A DNA stretch of 64,000 nt from an uncultured Prevotellaceae bacterium. GTDB taxonomy: Bacteria; Bacteroidota; Bacteroidia; Bacteroidales; Bacteroidaceae. Location of the stretch: the NCBI GenBank assembly GCA_900314715.1, contig OMWI01000012.1, forward strand, positions 1 through 64,000, written 5' to 3'. The stretch's first letter is position 1; the number at the start of each line of letters is the position of its first letter. Both the position numbers and the translations under genes were made by a program. Of the stretch, positions 17,650 to 26,160 are shown one piece after another. Below the pieces are notes generated by a model that searched no databases, was not told the DNA's origin, and saw only the letters and a program-made list of their open reading frames with translations.

Positions 17650-18354
17650 TCACTTCTGCTTCAAGAGCAACTCCCTCAACTCGCGCATTCCCTCTGATGC
17701 TCCCTTGCGGATATGCTTGAAATTGGCGAGACCACCACTCGGAACGGGATTGGGATCAATGAGATAGATAGGGCGACCAACGGGAACGTATCTCACCAAC
17801 CCTGCGGCTGGATATACGTTCAAGCTCGTGCCGATGATGACGAATATGTCGGCATTGCTCGCCTCCTCAGCGGCAGGACCTATCATGGGCACACTCTCAC
17901 CGAAGAACACGATGAATGGGCGAAGCAACGAACCGTCACCTGCCTTAGTGCCAGGCACCACCTCGCAATTATCCTCGGGCAACTCGCGCACATAACGCTC
18001 GTCGAATTGGTCGTAACTGGAACAAACTTTCGACAATTCGCCATGCAGGTGAATCACATGGGTAGAACCTGCCCTCTCGTGCAGATTGTCAACGTTTTGC
18101 GTCACCACGCATACATCAAAGTCCTTTTCCAACTCAGCTACCAACTTATGACCTTCATTCGGTTGGGCAGCATAGAGTTTCTTACGAAGCATATTATAGA
18201 AATTAGTCACCAAGGTTGGGTTGTCCAACCATCCCTCATGACTTGCCACTTGTTCTACGGGATAGTTCTCCCACAATCCGTCAGAACCTCTGAATGTCTT
18301 GAATCCGCTTTCCACCGACATTCCAGCACCTGTCAAAAACACGATTTTCTTCAT
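17650..18354 (-). CDS. cobB: Sir2-family NAD-dependent protein deacylase
   Basis: A 234-residue sirtuin of the bacterial CobB/SIR2 class III type, removing acyl groups from protein lysines with NAD. Motifs: GAGMSVESGFKTFRGSDGLW (NAD loop), TQNVDNLHERAG, catalytic His in VIHLHGEL, RPFIVFFGESVP, and IGTSLNVYPAAGL. The zinc cysteines of many sirtuins are reduced: one Cys (KVCSSYD) is visible at the first site and none is clear at the second. The start MKKIVFLTG at 18354 was chosen because a promoter box lies 27 bp upstream; a longer frame to 18498 has no signal-like or family sequence. Confidence 0.93.
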   Translation of the reverse strand: MKKIVFLTGAGMSVESGFKTFRGSDGLWENYPVEQVASHEGWLDNPTLVTNFYNMLRKKLYAAQPNEGHKLVAELEKDFDVCVVTQNVDNLHERAGSTHVIHLHGELSKVCSSYDQFDERYVRELPEDNCEVVPGTKAGDGSLLRPFIVFFGESVPMIGPAAEEASNADIFVIIGTSLNVYPAAGLVRYVPVGRPIYLIDPNPVPSGGLANFKHIRKGASEGMRELRELLLKQK

Positions 18355-18381
18355 AATGATAAAAATTACCTTTCTTCCTCG

Positions 18382-18389
18382 CAAAGATA
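18382..18389 (-). promoter_or_regulatory. -7 promoter element of the sirtuin gene
   Basis: Minus-strand TATCTTTG, 27 bp before the ATG at 18354, in the divergent gap shared with the first FKBP gene. Confidence 0.65.
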
Positions 18390-18517
18390 GACAATTTGCG
18401 CAATAGAACCAAGTTTTTCGAGCAAAATCACATCGTGCCCCACCCATAAATTTGCTAATAATCATGAAATACTCGTTAAAAATCAGAACAATTCGCAAGA
18501 ATTAAATAGAAAAGTAT

Positions 18518-18525
18518 TAATTTTG
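18518..18525 (+). promoter_or_regulatory. -7 promoter element of the FKBP cluster
   Basis: TAATTTTG (TAnnTTTG) ends 42 bp before the ATG at 18568 and would drive the three tandem FKBP genes. Confidence 0.6.
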
Positions 18526-18567
18526 CACGATTTAAACTCATAACACATTATAAAAAGGTAAAAAAGA

Positions 18568-19173
18568 ATGGATAAATTAAGTTATGCTTTAGGTCTTGGC
18601 ATCGGTCGCCAACTCAATGACATGGGTGCTAACTCCTTAGACATAGACGATTTCGCCCAGGCAATCAAGGACGTGATTGCAGGGAAGACTCCCCAAATCA
18701 GGGAAAGTGAAGCCCAAGCCATCGTACAGGATTTCTTCGCCAACCAAGAGAAGAAACAACGTGCGCAAGCTGCGGAGAAATTCAAGGCTAACAAGGCAAA
18801 CGGAGAGAAATACTTAGAGGAAAACGCAAAGAAGGAAGGCGTGAAGGTAACGCCAAGCGGATTGCAATACATGGTACTCAAGGAAGGAACGGGCAAGAAG
18901 CCATCTGCTACAAGCGAGGTGAAATGTCACTACGAGGGTATGTTGGTAGACGGAACACTCTTCGACAGTTCTATCCAGCGCGGTCAAGCCGCCACTTTCC
19001 CCCTGAATGGCGTGATAGCAGGATGGACGGAAGGTTTGCAACTGATGAAAGAGGGTGCCAAGTATCGTTTCTTCATTCCTTATCACTTGGGGTATGGTGA
19101 GCACGGTGCAGGTCAGTCAATCCCTCCTTTCTCAGCGCTCATCTTTGACGTGGAACTGATTGAAGTGAAGTAA
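18568..19173 (+). CDS. FKBP-type peptidyl-prolyl isomerase, cytoplasmic
   Basis: A 201-residue FKBP22/FklB-like prolyl isomerase. Residues 1-90 form the helical dimerisation domain (SYALGLGIGRQLNDMG) and about 95-201 the FKBP domain, with YEGMLVDGTLFDSS, GVIAGWTEGLQLM, LGYGEHGAGQSIPPFSALIF and a closing VELIEV. There is no signal peptide, unlike the two FKBP genes that follow, so it should act in the cytoplasm. It is the first of three tandem paralogues. Confidence 0.94.
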   Translation: MDKLSYALGLGIGRQLNDMGANSLDIDDFAQAIKDVIAGKTPQIRESEAQAIVQDFFANQEKKQRAQAAEKFKANKANGEKYLEENAKKEGVKVTPSGLQYMVLKEGTGKKPSATSEVKCHYEGMLVDGTLFDSSIQRGQAATFPLNGVIAGWTEGLQLMKEGAKYRFFIPYHLGYGEHGAGQSIPPFSALIFDVELIEVK

Positions 19174-19280
19174 GAGAATTAACAATTAAGAATTCACAAT
19201 TAGGCAATTTCTCAACATTTCACACTCAACACTAAACACTCAACAAAAAATCATTCAATTAAAAATACAAAACAACAAAA

Positions 19281-20201
19281 ATGAAAAAAACAACAATTGT
19301 AGCCGCTGTGGCTATCGCCGCAGTAGCATTCACGGGTTGCGGCAACCCAACACCAAAAGCCGATTTGAAGAACGACGTAGATTCCATGAGCTATGCTATG
19401 GGTCAGTCTCAAAGCCAAGGCTTGAAGCAATTCTTGGTAGATCGTATGGACGTTGACACCGCTTATATCAACGACTTCATCAAGGGTTTGAACGACGGAG
19501 CCAACGCTGGCGACGACAAGAAGAAGGCTGCTTACTATGCAGGTATCCAAATCGGTCAGCAGATTTCCAACCAAATGGTAAAGGGTATCAATCACGAGGT
19601 ATTCGGTAAGGACACCACCAAGACGATTTCGATGAAGAACTTCATGGCTGGTTTCGTAGCAGGTACCACTGGCAAAGACCAAAAGATGACCATGCAAGAG
19701 GCTCAGACCGTTGCTGAAATGAAGATGCGCGACATCAAGCGCAAGAACATGGAAAAGGAGTTCGGTGCCAACAAGACCGCTGGCGAGAAGTTCCTTGAGG
19801 AGAATGGCAAAAAGCCAGACATCAAGACTTTGCCAGTAGAGATTACACAACCAGACGGAAAGGTTATCAAGTCGTTCATCCAATACAAGGTGTTGACCGA
19901 AGGAACAGGACCTATGCCAAAAGACACCTCTATGGTAACATTGCACTATGAAGGCAAGACCATCGACGGCAATATCTTCGACAGCTCATACCAACGTGGT
20001 ACTCCCGTACCTCTCCGTGCCAACCAAGTTATCAAAGGCTTCACCGAAGCATTGGTTCACATGCCTGTAGGTTCAACATGGGAAGTTTACATTCCACAAG
20101 AATTGGCATACGGCGAGCGCGAGCAAGGACAAATCAAGCCTTTCTCACCGCTGATCTTCAAGATCGAGTTGCGCGCATTGGGTAACAAAACTGCTAAGTA
20201 A
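19281..20201 (+). CDS. FKBP-type peptidyl-prolyl isomerase, lipoprotein
   Basis: A 306-residue FkpA-like protein. A signal peptide ends in a lipobox (AVAFTGC, Cys at about residue 20), predicting a lipid-anchored envelope chaperone/isomerase. About 25-170 is the helical dimerisation part (DSMSYAMGQSQSQGLKQ), and about 195-300 the FKBP domain (LHYEGKTIDGNIFDSS, QVIKGFTEAL, LAYGEREQG). The stop overlaps the next start as TAATG, so these two are coupled. The 107-bp leader holds AATTCACAATT-type intergenic repeats. Confidence 0.93.
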   Translation: MKKTTIVAAVAIAAVAFTGCGNPTPKADLKNDVDSMSYAMGQSQSQGLKQFLVDRMDVDTAYINDFIKGLNDGANAGDDKKKAAYYAGIQIGQQISNQMVKGINHEVFGKDTTKTISMKNFMAGFVAGTTGKDQKMTMQEAQTVAEMKMRDIKRKNMEKEFGANKTAGEKFLEENGKKPDIKTLPVEITQPDGKVIKSFIQYKVLTEGTGPMPKDTSMVTLHYEGKTIDGNIFDSSYQRGTPVPLRANQVIKGFTEALVHMPVGSTWEVYIPQELAYGEREQGQIKPFSPLIFKIELRALGNKTAK

Positions 20202-21205
20202 TGAAAAAGATATTCTTATTAAGTATGGTGATTCTCGCCAGTGCCTCTTTCAACACGGCATTTGCGGGAAAGAAGAAAGACAAGAAGAACAAGGAGCAGC
20301 AGGAAGTGGTAGAGCAAGTGGTTGAACCAGTCATCTTGGCTACCGCTACCGACTCTCTGAGCTACGCCGCAGGAAAGACCGCTACCGACGGGTTGATTCC
20401 TTACTTGCAGCAGCAGCTCCACGTAGATACCGCTTACATGGCCGACTTCGCCAAGGGTTTCGAGGAAGCATTCGCCAAGGTTGACGACCCCAAGTATGCT
20501 GCATACATGGCAGGTTCGCAAATCGCCCAGATGGCCAAGCAACGCATCCTTCCCTCTATGCAAAACAATTTTGAGGGTAGCGACATCAAACTCTCCGAGG
20601 ATTTGTTTAATAAGGGATTCATCGCTTCGTTGAAGAAAGACAATAGCATTTATGCTGACTCCGTAGCCAGAAAACTCTTCACCGAACGTAGTGAGGCTAT
20701 CAAGAAGGCTCAACAAGCTGAATATATCGCCAAAAATCAAGCATGGTTGAAGGAGAATGCTACGAAGGAAGGCGTGAAGACCACCGAAAGCGGATTGCAA
20801 TATAAAATCATCACTCAAGGAACGGGTGCCATTCCTACCAAGACCGACAAGGTGGTTGTGAAATATGAAGGCAAGATGATTGACGGTACCGTATTCGACA
20901 GCTCTTACAAGCGCAACCCACAAACAAGTAGTTTCCGTTGCGACCAAGTAATCAAGGGATGGACAGAAGCCCTCACGATGATGCCTGTTGGCAGTAAGTG
21001 GGAACTTTACATCCCCGAGAACTTAGCTTATGGCGAGCGTCAAGCTGGTCAAATCAAACCATATTCTACCCTGATTTTCACGGTAGAGTTGGAAAACATC
21101 GAGGCAGAAGCAAAGGCAACAGAGGCAAAGGCTGACGAGAAAGCCGAAGCCAAGAAGCCAGTTGTCAAAAAGTCAGTTGCCAAGAAACCTGCTGCTAAAA
21201 AGTAA
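20201..21205 (+). CDS. FKBP-type peptidyl-prolyl isomerase, exported, Lys/Ala-rich tail
   Basis: A 334-residue exported FKBP. Signal peptide residues 1-22 (FLLSMVILASASFNTAFA) have no lipobox Cys, so it is periplasmic. The dimerisation part (DSLSYAAGKTATDGLIPYL) and FKBP domain (VKYEGKMIDGTVFDSS, QVIKGWTEAL, LAYGERQAG) match the gene before it. The final 35 residues are low-complexity, Lys/Ala/Glu-rich (ending KKSVAKKPAAKK), much like histone H1-type tails; a role in binding nucleic acid or acidic polymers is only a guess. It ends at a clear terminator. Confidence 0.92.
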   Translation: MKKIFLLSMVILASASFNTAFAGKKKDKKNKEQQEVVEQVVEPVILATATDSLSYAAGKTATDGLIPYLQQQLHVDTAYMADFAKGFEEAFAKVDDPKYAAYMAGSQIAQMAKQRILPSMQNNFEGSDIKLSEDLFNKGFIASLKKDNSIYADSVARKLFTERSEAIKKAQQAEYIAKNQAWLKENATKEGVKTTESGLQYKIITQGTGAIPTKTDKVVVKYEGKMIDGTVFDSSYKRNPQTSSFRCDQVIKGWTEALTMMPVGSKWELYIPENLAYGERQAGQIKPYSTLIFTVELENIEAEAKATEAKADEKAEAKKPVVKKSVAKKPAAKK

Positions 21206-21248
21206 GTAAACGAATACATTTTATAGGTCAATCTCGACCAATAAATAA

Positions 21249-21287
21249 CAAAATGCACGGATTTTTAAAAAATTTCCGTGCATTTTG
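21249..21287 (+). terminator. Terminator of the FKBP cluster
   Basis: The 13-bp perfect stem CAAAATGCACGGA (21249-21261) / TCCGTGCATTTTG (21275-21287), with flanking A- and T-rich bases, closes the FKBP operon and separates it from the Lrp-type gene. Confidence 0.8.
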
Positions 21288-21310
21288 TTGTTCATATCAT
21301 GAATTTTATC

Positions 21311-21318
21311 TACTTTTG
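21311..21318 (+). promoter_or_regulatory. -7 promoter element of the Lrp-peptidase operon
   Basis: TACTTTTG (TAnnTTTG), 30 bp before the ATG at 21349 and just after the FKBP terminator. Confidence 0.65.
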
Positions 21319-21348
21319 CTAAGAATTAAATTAGATATAATAAAAGAA

Positions 21349-21813
21349 ATGGACAAGATTGACAAACTTGACAAGAAAATCCTAAGCATTCTATCTAAGA
21401 ATGCACGTATACCGTTTAAGGATGTTGCAGGTGATTGCGGCGTATCGCGTGCTGCCATCCATCAAAGAGTGCAACACCTCGTTGAAGACGGCGTTATCAC
21501 GGGCAGCGGATTCGACATCAATCCCAAGAGCCTCGGTTACAACACTTGCACGTATGTAGGTTTGAACCTGGAACGCGGTAGCATGTACAAGAATGTCGTG
21601 CAGCAATTGGTGGACATTCCCGAAATCGTGGAGTGTCATTTCACTACGGGTCCCTATACCATGTTGCTGAAGCTCTACGCGCGCGATAACGAACAACTGA
21701 TGGACTTGCTCAACAACAAGTTGCAGGGTATTCCTGGCGTGGTTTCCACCGAGACGCTCATTTCGCTCGAACAAAGCATCAAGCGCGAGATTCCCGTGCA
21801 TGTAGTGGAATAA
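21349..21813 (+). CDS. Lrp/AsnC-family transcriptional regulator
   Basis: A 154-residue feast/famine regulator. Residues about 1-60 are the helix-turn-helix (LDKKILSILSKNARIPFKD, VSRAAIHQRVQHL) and about 65-150 the RAM/AsnC ligand-binding domain (TYVGLNLERG, VECHFTTGPYTMLLKLYAR, GVVSTETLISLE). Such proteins sense amino acids. The start at 21349 follows a promoter box; an in-frame ATG at 21253 is inside the terminator hairpin and was rejected. The next three genes follow at 24, 3 and 6 bp, so it leads a peptidase operon it may control. Confidence 0.93.
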   Translation: MDKIDKLDKKILSILSKNARIPFKDVAGDCGVSRAAIHQRVQHLVEDGVITGSGFDINPKSLGYNTCTYVGLNLERGSMYKNVVQQLVDIPEIVECHFTTGPYTMLLKLYARDNEQLMDLLNNKLQGIPGVVSTETLISLEQSIKREIPVHVVE

Positions 21814-21837
21814 CTCAAGCGAAGGAGATAATCTATC

Positions 21838-23658
21838 ATGGAAAACTTCGACTTGCAATCCCATCTTGATGCCATCTACGAGACATTCCCAGAGGCTACT
21901 CACCAACCTATCATCGGCATTACCGCCAACTATTCTGGTGAAGATGCCACGTTGCGCGACAAGTATTATACGCAAGTGGTGGAAGCAGGAGGCACACCTA
22001 TCATCATTCCTCCCGTGAACGACCAGAATGTCATCATCAACACTTTGGAACAAATCGATGGATTGCTACTCTCTGGAGGAGGCGACTACAATCCGCTTTG
22101 GGCAGGAGAAGAACCGCAACCACAACTAAGGGGCATCAATTCCACTCGCGACTTACCCGAATTGTTGATTACGCAATTGGCATTCAACAGGCAAATACCT
22201 ATCTTGGGCATTTGTAGGGGCATTCAGACGTTGGCGATGGTGCTTGGCGGACACGTGGAACAACACCTGCAAGAGAAGAAGAAAGAAGTGCCTGCCAAGA
22301 ACGGACGAGGCGCAAGCAAGTCAAATGCCACGATAGAGACCATCCCACTCATCAAGCATAGCCAAGAGGCTAACCGCGAGGAACCTTCACATAGCGTGAG
22401 TATAGAGAAAGGTTCCATCCTCAACAAGATATACAAGAAAGAGAAGATATTCGTCAACTCCTTCCACCATCAAGCCGTAGACAACCCTGGCAATCGCTTC
22501 AAGGTAACGGCACTATCGCCCGACGGGGTGATAGAGGCCATTGAGAGTAGCGAGCACAAGCCAATCATGGGCGTACAATGGCATCCTGAATGGTTGGGAA
22601 GCGACGGCAACAAATTGTTTAAGTGGTTGGTAGACCAAGCCAACAACTTCCATGTCGCCAAGCGATTGCACAAGCGCATATTGACGCTCGACACGCATTG
22701 CGACACGCCGATGTTCTTCTCGCAAGACATCAATTTCAACCATCGTGACCCGCGCATCCTCGTAGACTTACAAAAGATGACGGAAGGGCACCAAGACGCT
22801 ACCATCATGGTAGCCTATTTGCCACAACCCAAATTGGGTGAGTCGTTCTCGTCGAAAGTATCATTCAAAGTAGACGGTCCTTTGGCTTACGCCGACTTAA
22901 TCTTCGACAAGATAGAGAATATCGTGAAGCAAAATAGCCAATATGTGAGTCTTGCCCGTACCGCTGCCGACCTCTACGAAGACAAGCGAAAGGGCAGGAA
23001 AAGCATCATGTTCGGCATTGAGAACGGATTGGCACTTGAACACGACATACAAAACATCAAGCATTTCGCTCAACGAGGCGTGGTTTATATCACCCTCTGT
23101 CACAATGGCGATAATGATATTTGCGACTCCGCAAAGGGTTGCAACACCAACGACGGTCTTTCCCAATTTGGCGAGAAAGTTATCAAGGAGATGAACGATT
23201 GCGGCATTATGGTTGACCTCAGTCACGCCAACGAGAAGAGTTTCTACGATGCTATAGAGGCAAGCAGGTTGCCCATCGTGTGTAGCCATTCCAGTTGTAG
23301 GGCTCTTTGCGACCATCCTCGTAATCTCACCGACGACCAGATGCGGAAACTCGCACGTAGTGGTGGTGTGGCTCATATCACACTCTACAACGGATTCCTC
23401 AAGGAGAAAGGCGAAGCAAGCATCATCGACGCTATCGCCCATTTGGAACATGCCATCAATATCATGGGTATCGACCATGTGGGATTGGGAACGGATTTCG
23501 ATGGCGACGGTGGTGTGCGTGGTATCGCCAATTCCTCGGAACTCATCAACTTCACTTTGCAGTTGTTGCGTCGTAAGTATAGTGAGCGCGACATCCAAAA
23601 GATTTGGGGAGGCAATTGGTTGCGCATCATGACGAAAGTTCAAAATGCTAAAAAATAA
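21838..23658 (+). CDS. Fusion of gamma-glutamyl hydrolase (C26) and M19 dipeptidase
   Basis: A 606-residue protein of two enzymes. Residues about 22-270 are a class I glutamine-amidotransferase-like peptidase C26 (GITANYSGE; nucleophile Cys126 in GICRGIQ; His249/Glu251 in VQWHPE). Residues about 280-606 are a renal-dipeptidase-like M19 zinc enzyme: LDTHCDTP (His287, Asp289), GIENGLALE, LCHNGDN, VDLSHANEKSF, VCSHSSCRAL, VGLGTDFDGDGG. C26 enzymes remove gamma-linked glutamate and M19 enzymes cut dipeptides, so the fusion could degrade gamma-glutamyl peptides in two steps (inference). No signal peptide is seen, implying a cytoplasmic role. Downstream of the Lrp gene and 3 bp before an M28 peptidase. 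Confidence 0.92.
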   Translation: MENFDLQSHLDAIYETFPEATHQPIIGITANYSGEDATLRDKYYTQVVEAGGTPIIIPPVNDQNVIINTLEQIDGLLLSGGGDYNPLWAGEEPQPQLRGINSTRDLPELLITQLAFNRQIPILGICRGIQTLAMVLGGHVEQHLQEKKKEVPAKNGRGASKSNATIETIPLIKHSQEANREEPSHSVSIEKGSILNKIYKKEKIFVNSFHHQAVDNPGNRFKVTALSPDGVIEAIESSEHKPIMGVQWHPEWLGSDGNKLFKWLVDQANNFHVAKRLHKRILTLDTHCDTPMFFSQDINFNHRDPRILVDLQKMTEGHQDATIMVAYLPQPKLGESFSSKVSFKVDGPLAYADLIFDKIENIVKQNSQYVSLARTAADLYEDKRKGRKSIMFGIENGLALEHDIQNIKHFAQRGVVYITLCHNGDNDICDSAKGCNTNDGLSQFGEKVIKEMNDCGIMVDLSHANEKSFYDAIEASRLPIVCSHSSCRALCDHPRNLTDDQMRKLARSGGVAHITLYNGFLKEKGEASIIDAIAHLEHAINIMGIDHVGLGTDFDGDGGVRGIANSSELINFTLQLLRRKYSERDIQKIWGGNWLRIMTKVQNAKK

Positions 23659-23661
23659 ATA

Positions 23662-24705
23662 ATGAAGAACAAAAAAACAAATATGAGACTTGCCCTTGGC
23701 TTGGCTGTCCTCTTCCTGATAGCCGTTGGCATCAAACCGCTCATGAAAGCCTTCAACGGCATGAAGGATGTTGCCGACATCGACGAGATTGAAGCCGAAA
23801 AACTAAACCCCGTAGGACCTGCATTCAATGCTGACTCCGCATATATTTTCATTGAGGCTCAATGCAATTTCGGTCCTCGTGCCATGAATAAGGAGGGACA
23901 CGAGAAATGCTTGCAATGGATTATCGACACGTTCAAGGAGCTAGGATGTAAGGTGCGCACGCAGAAAGCCGACCTACAAGGCTACGATGGTACCATCTTG
24001 AAAAGCACCAATGTCATGGCGCAATATCAACCTGAGAAAACCACGCGCGTGATGCTTTGCGCACATTGGGATAGTCGTCCGTGGGCAGACAATGATCCTG
24101 ACTCTACCAATTGGCATAAGCCAATCCTTGCCGCCAATGATGCGGCAAGTGGCGTGGGAGTCATGATGGAGATTGCTCGTTTGTTGCAACAAGAGAAGGA
24201 TTTTCCCATCGGTGTGGATTTCGTTTGTTTCGATGCGGAAGACTGGGGCGCTCCTCAATGGTACGACGGTGACGTGGAAGGCAATACGTGGGCGTTAGGT
24301 TCAGCCTATTTTGCGGAAAACCTACCCGAAGGCTACGAGGCTCGTTATGGAATCCTTCTCGACATGGTAGGTGGCCAAGGTGCGAAGTTCTATCGTGAAA
24401 GGTTCTCAAAACAATACGCCAGCGCCATCGTGAAGAAGGTTTGGAAAGCTGCCCGTCAAGCAGGATATGGAAGTTTCTTCCCGAAAGGAGATGGCGGATA
24501 TGTCACCGACGATCATGTTCCCATGAATCAAAAAACCAATATCCCCACCATCGACATCATTTCTTATTATCCCGATTGCGCACAAAGCTCGTTCGGTCCT
24601 ACATGGCACACCATCAGCGATGACGTGGAGCACATCGACAAAAACACGTTGAAGGCCGTAGGTCAAACGCTCATTCAAGTGTTGTTTACGGAAATAGATT
24701 CCTAA
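23662..24705 (+). CDS. M28-family peptidase / glutaminyl-cyclase-like protein
   Basis: A 347-residue zinc hydrolase anchored or exported by an N-terminal hydrophobic segment (ALGLAVLFLIAVGI). Metal-site motifs of the M28 and glutaminyl-peptide cyclotransferase group are present: LCAHWDSRPWADND, ILAANDAASGVGVMME, FVCFDAEDWG and DDHVPM. The AHWDSRP form and the WG after the acidic residue are closer to glutaminyl cyclases than to plain aminopeptidases, so pyroglutamate formation is possible; I cannot decide between the two. It starts 3 bp after the C26-M19 fusion gene. Confidence 0.88.
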   Translation: MKNKKTNMRLALGLAVLFLIAVGIKPLMKAFNGMKDVADIDEIEAEKLNPVGPAFNADSAYIFIEAQCNFGPRAMNKEGHEKCLQWIIDTFKELGCKVRTQKADLQGYDGTILKSTNVMAQYQPEKTTRVMLCAHWDSRPWADNDPDSTNWHKPILAANDAASGVGVMMEIARLLQQEKDFPIGVDFVCFDAEDWGAPQWYDGDVEGNTWALGSAYFAENLPEGYEARYGILLDMVGGQGAKFYRERFSKQYASAIVKKVWKAARQAGYGSFFPKGDGGYVTDDHVPMNQKTNIPTIDIISYYPDCAQSSFGPTWHTISDDVEHIDKNTLKAVGQTLIQVLFTEIDS

Positions 24706-24711
24706 CCATTC

Positions 24712-25176
24712 ATGGAGAAAACATTGCTTTATTTCTTGGTGACTACCATCGTCGGTATCCTCATCAAGAAATGTATCAAACTCTACGTAGGTGAGCCTCC
24801 TGTTGAGGCTCCCGACCAACCCAGTGAACCTCCATCGTCATCCTCCAACCTGCAAGCATCCATCAACGCATTTGGAGAACCCGACGACATCATCGTGGCC
24901 AATCCCACCAAGGCAAACGAAAAGACGGGTGCCATCCTCGTTTACCATTCCAAGGGAATGATGGTATATAACAATATCGCCATTGACAAAAACACCATCG
25001 TCGATATCACGTTCCACAACACCGCCATCCCATCCACGCCCGACAATTACGAAATCGTCATCAAGACAACCCTCAGAGACCATCCTGAAATCAACATCCA
25101 AACTGGTTCCGATATCTCCTGGACGCAAAACGTCATCAACGACCTACTTCACGTATTACCGCTTTTCCAACCATAA
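24712..25176 (+). CDS. Small membrane-anchored protein of unknown function
   Basis: I do not recognise this 154-residue protein. It has one N-terminal membrane segment (about 5-20, LLYFLVTTIVGILI), a Pro/Ser/Glu linker (about 28-47) and a compact soluble domain with strand-like sequence (TGAILVYHSKGMMVYNN, YEIVIKTTLRDH). It begins 6 bp after the M28 gene and ends the Lrp-peptidase operon, so a role beside the exported peptidase is plausible. Confidence 0.65.
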   Translation: MEKTLLYFLVTTIVGILIKKCIKLYVGEPPVEAPDQPSEPPSSSSNLQASINAFGEPDDIIVANPTKANEKTGAILVYHSKGMMVYNNIAIDKNTIVDITFHNTAIPSTPDNYEIVIKTTLRDHPEINIQTGSDISWTQNVINDLLHVLPLFQP

Positions 25177-25321
25177 TTGGAAGAAGTGGTCATACACAAA
25201 ATACTCATCGTTCTCCTTGATCACATAATCTTTCTCCAATTATCAAAAAAATAATTATCAAAAGTTTGATAATCATAAATATGATAATTGCATGAAGCCA
25301 ATCAACACATCAATTTATTCT

Positions 25322-25408
25322 TTTGTTCGTTAAATGCACTCACATTTAACCTTTCAATAAGCTAAGCAAATCATACCTATTACTTATTACCTATTACCTT
25401 TTACCTAA
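25322..25408. repeat. Dispersed intergenic repeat, TTACCTATTACC type (copy 1)
   Basis: This AT-rich stretch (TTTGTTCGTTAAATGCACTC ... AAGCAAATCATACCTATTAC) is clearly related to 34153-34281 and ends in 7-bp steps of ATTACCT. It is not coding. The bases before it (25177-25321) hold only AT-rich TTATCAAAA / TTTGATAAT words that could form small hairpins. Confidence 0.7.
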
Positions 25409-25411
25409 AAA

Positions 25412-26059
25412 TTACAATTGCCCCGACTCCACCATCAACACGATTTTCTCGGTAGCACTATCCACGCCATCTGGGTCGTACTTCTTCGTCAGGCTCGCCC
25501 CATACGCCCATGCGAACGCTTGCCAAAAACCTGCACGGATAGGACCCAAGAATGCCTGAATGAGATTATATGATGACGAATTGCACTCACGGTAAACCAA
25601 CTTAATCAACAATTTCCCCTGTGCGAAGGTCAACTTCTTCATCCGAGGCGTATATTCCTTCTTGATGCTCTGCTCCACCAATTTCAAATGCGCATCGCGC
25701 GCCTTCTTGTCGGGAAGCGTTTGCAAATACTCATACGTCTCTATGATAAGCGCATTGCACTCCTTCGCAATGGGGAGCACCTTCTTCACGTTGCGCACCA
25801 ACCTACTATACGCCATCTGTTGCCGCTCGCTCTTGAACGTAGGCTTGGGATAGACATACACCTTGTTGAGTTCCATGTATTGGATGCTGTCACCGTCGCA
25901 CAACACCTTCCCCACCCTCACCGTAGGCGAAAACGTGGGATTGTCCATGTCCACCTCCTTATCTTCGGGTTTCACACGGTCTTGTCGGTTGGTTTGCGCC
26001 TCAACAACCAAGGGCAAAGCCAACAACACGAATAGCCATATAATCAGTCTATCTCTCAT
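25412..26059 (-). CDS. DUF4294-family exported protein
   Basis: A 215-residue Bacteroidetes protein of the DUF4294 type. After a signal peptide (LIIWLFVLLALPLVVEAQ) comes the conserved body: CDGDSIQYMELNKVYVYP, a helical middle (RLVRNVKKVLPIAKECNALI, MKKLTFAQGKLLIKLVYRE), the short SSSYNLIQAFLG and the aromatic GFWQAFAWAYG. The function of this family is unknown. It is divergent from the helix-hairpin-helix barrel gene, with about 100 bp of shared promoter region. Confidence 0.85.
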   Translation of the reverse strand: MRDRLIIWLFVLLALPLVVEAQTNRQDRVKPEDKEVDMDNPTFSPTVRVGKVLCDGDSIQYMELNKVYVYPKPTFKSERQQMAYSRLVRNVKKVLPIAKECNALIIETYEYLQTLPDKKARDAHLKLVEQSIKKEYTPRMKKLTFAQGKLLIKLVYRECNSSSYNLIQAFLGPIRAGFWQAFAWAYGASLTKKYDPDGVDSATEKIVLMVESGQL

Positions 26060-26067
26060 TGACGTGG

Positions 26068-26075
26068 CAAAAATA
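26068..26075 (-). promoter_or_regulatory. -7 promoter element of the DUF4294 gene
   Basis: Minus-strand TATTTTTG (TAnnTTTG), about 9 bp before the ATG at 26059; the leader would be very short. Confidence 0.45.
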
Positions 26076-26138
26076 AGTATATTTTCGGATAATGGGAAAT
26101 ATTTTTATCTTTTATTTGCTTTATTAATATTTTCATAC

Positions 26139-26146
26139 TACCTTTG
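26139..26146 (+). promoter_or_regulatory. -7 promoter element of the HhH-barrel gene
   Basis: TACCTTTG (TAnnTTTG), 14 bp before the ATG at 26161. Confidence 0.6.
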
Positions 26147-26160
26147 CCATTCACAATACT

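Noticed and set aside
18355-18498. Longer N-terminus for the sirtuin
   Set aside because: The extra 48 codons cover the promoter box and are not sirtuin-like.
21253-21348. Upstream start for the Lrp-type regulator
   Set aside because: The ATG lies in the FKBP terminator hairpin and before the promoter box; the next ATG (21349) begins the family sequence.
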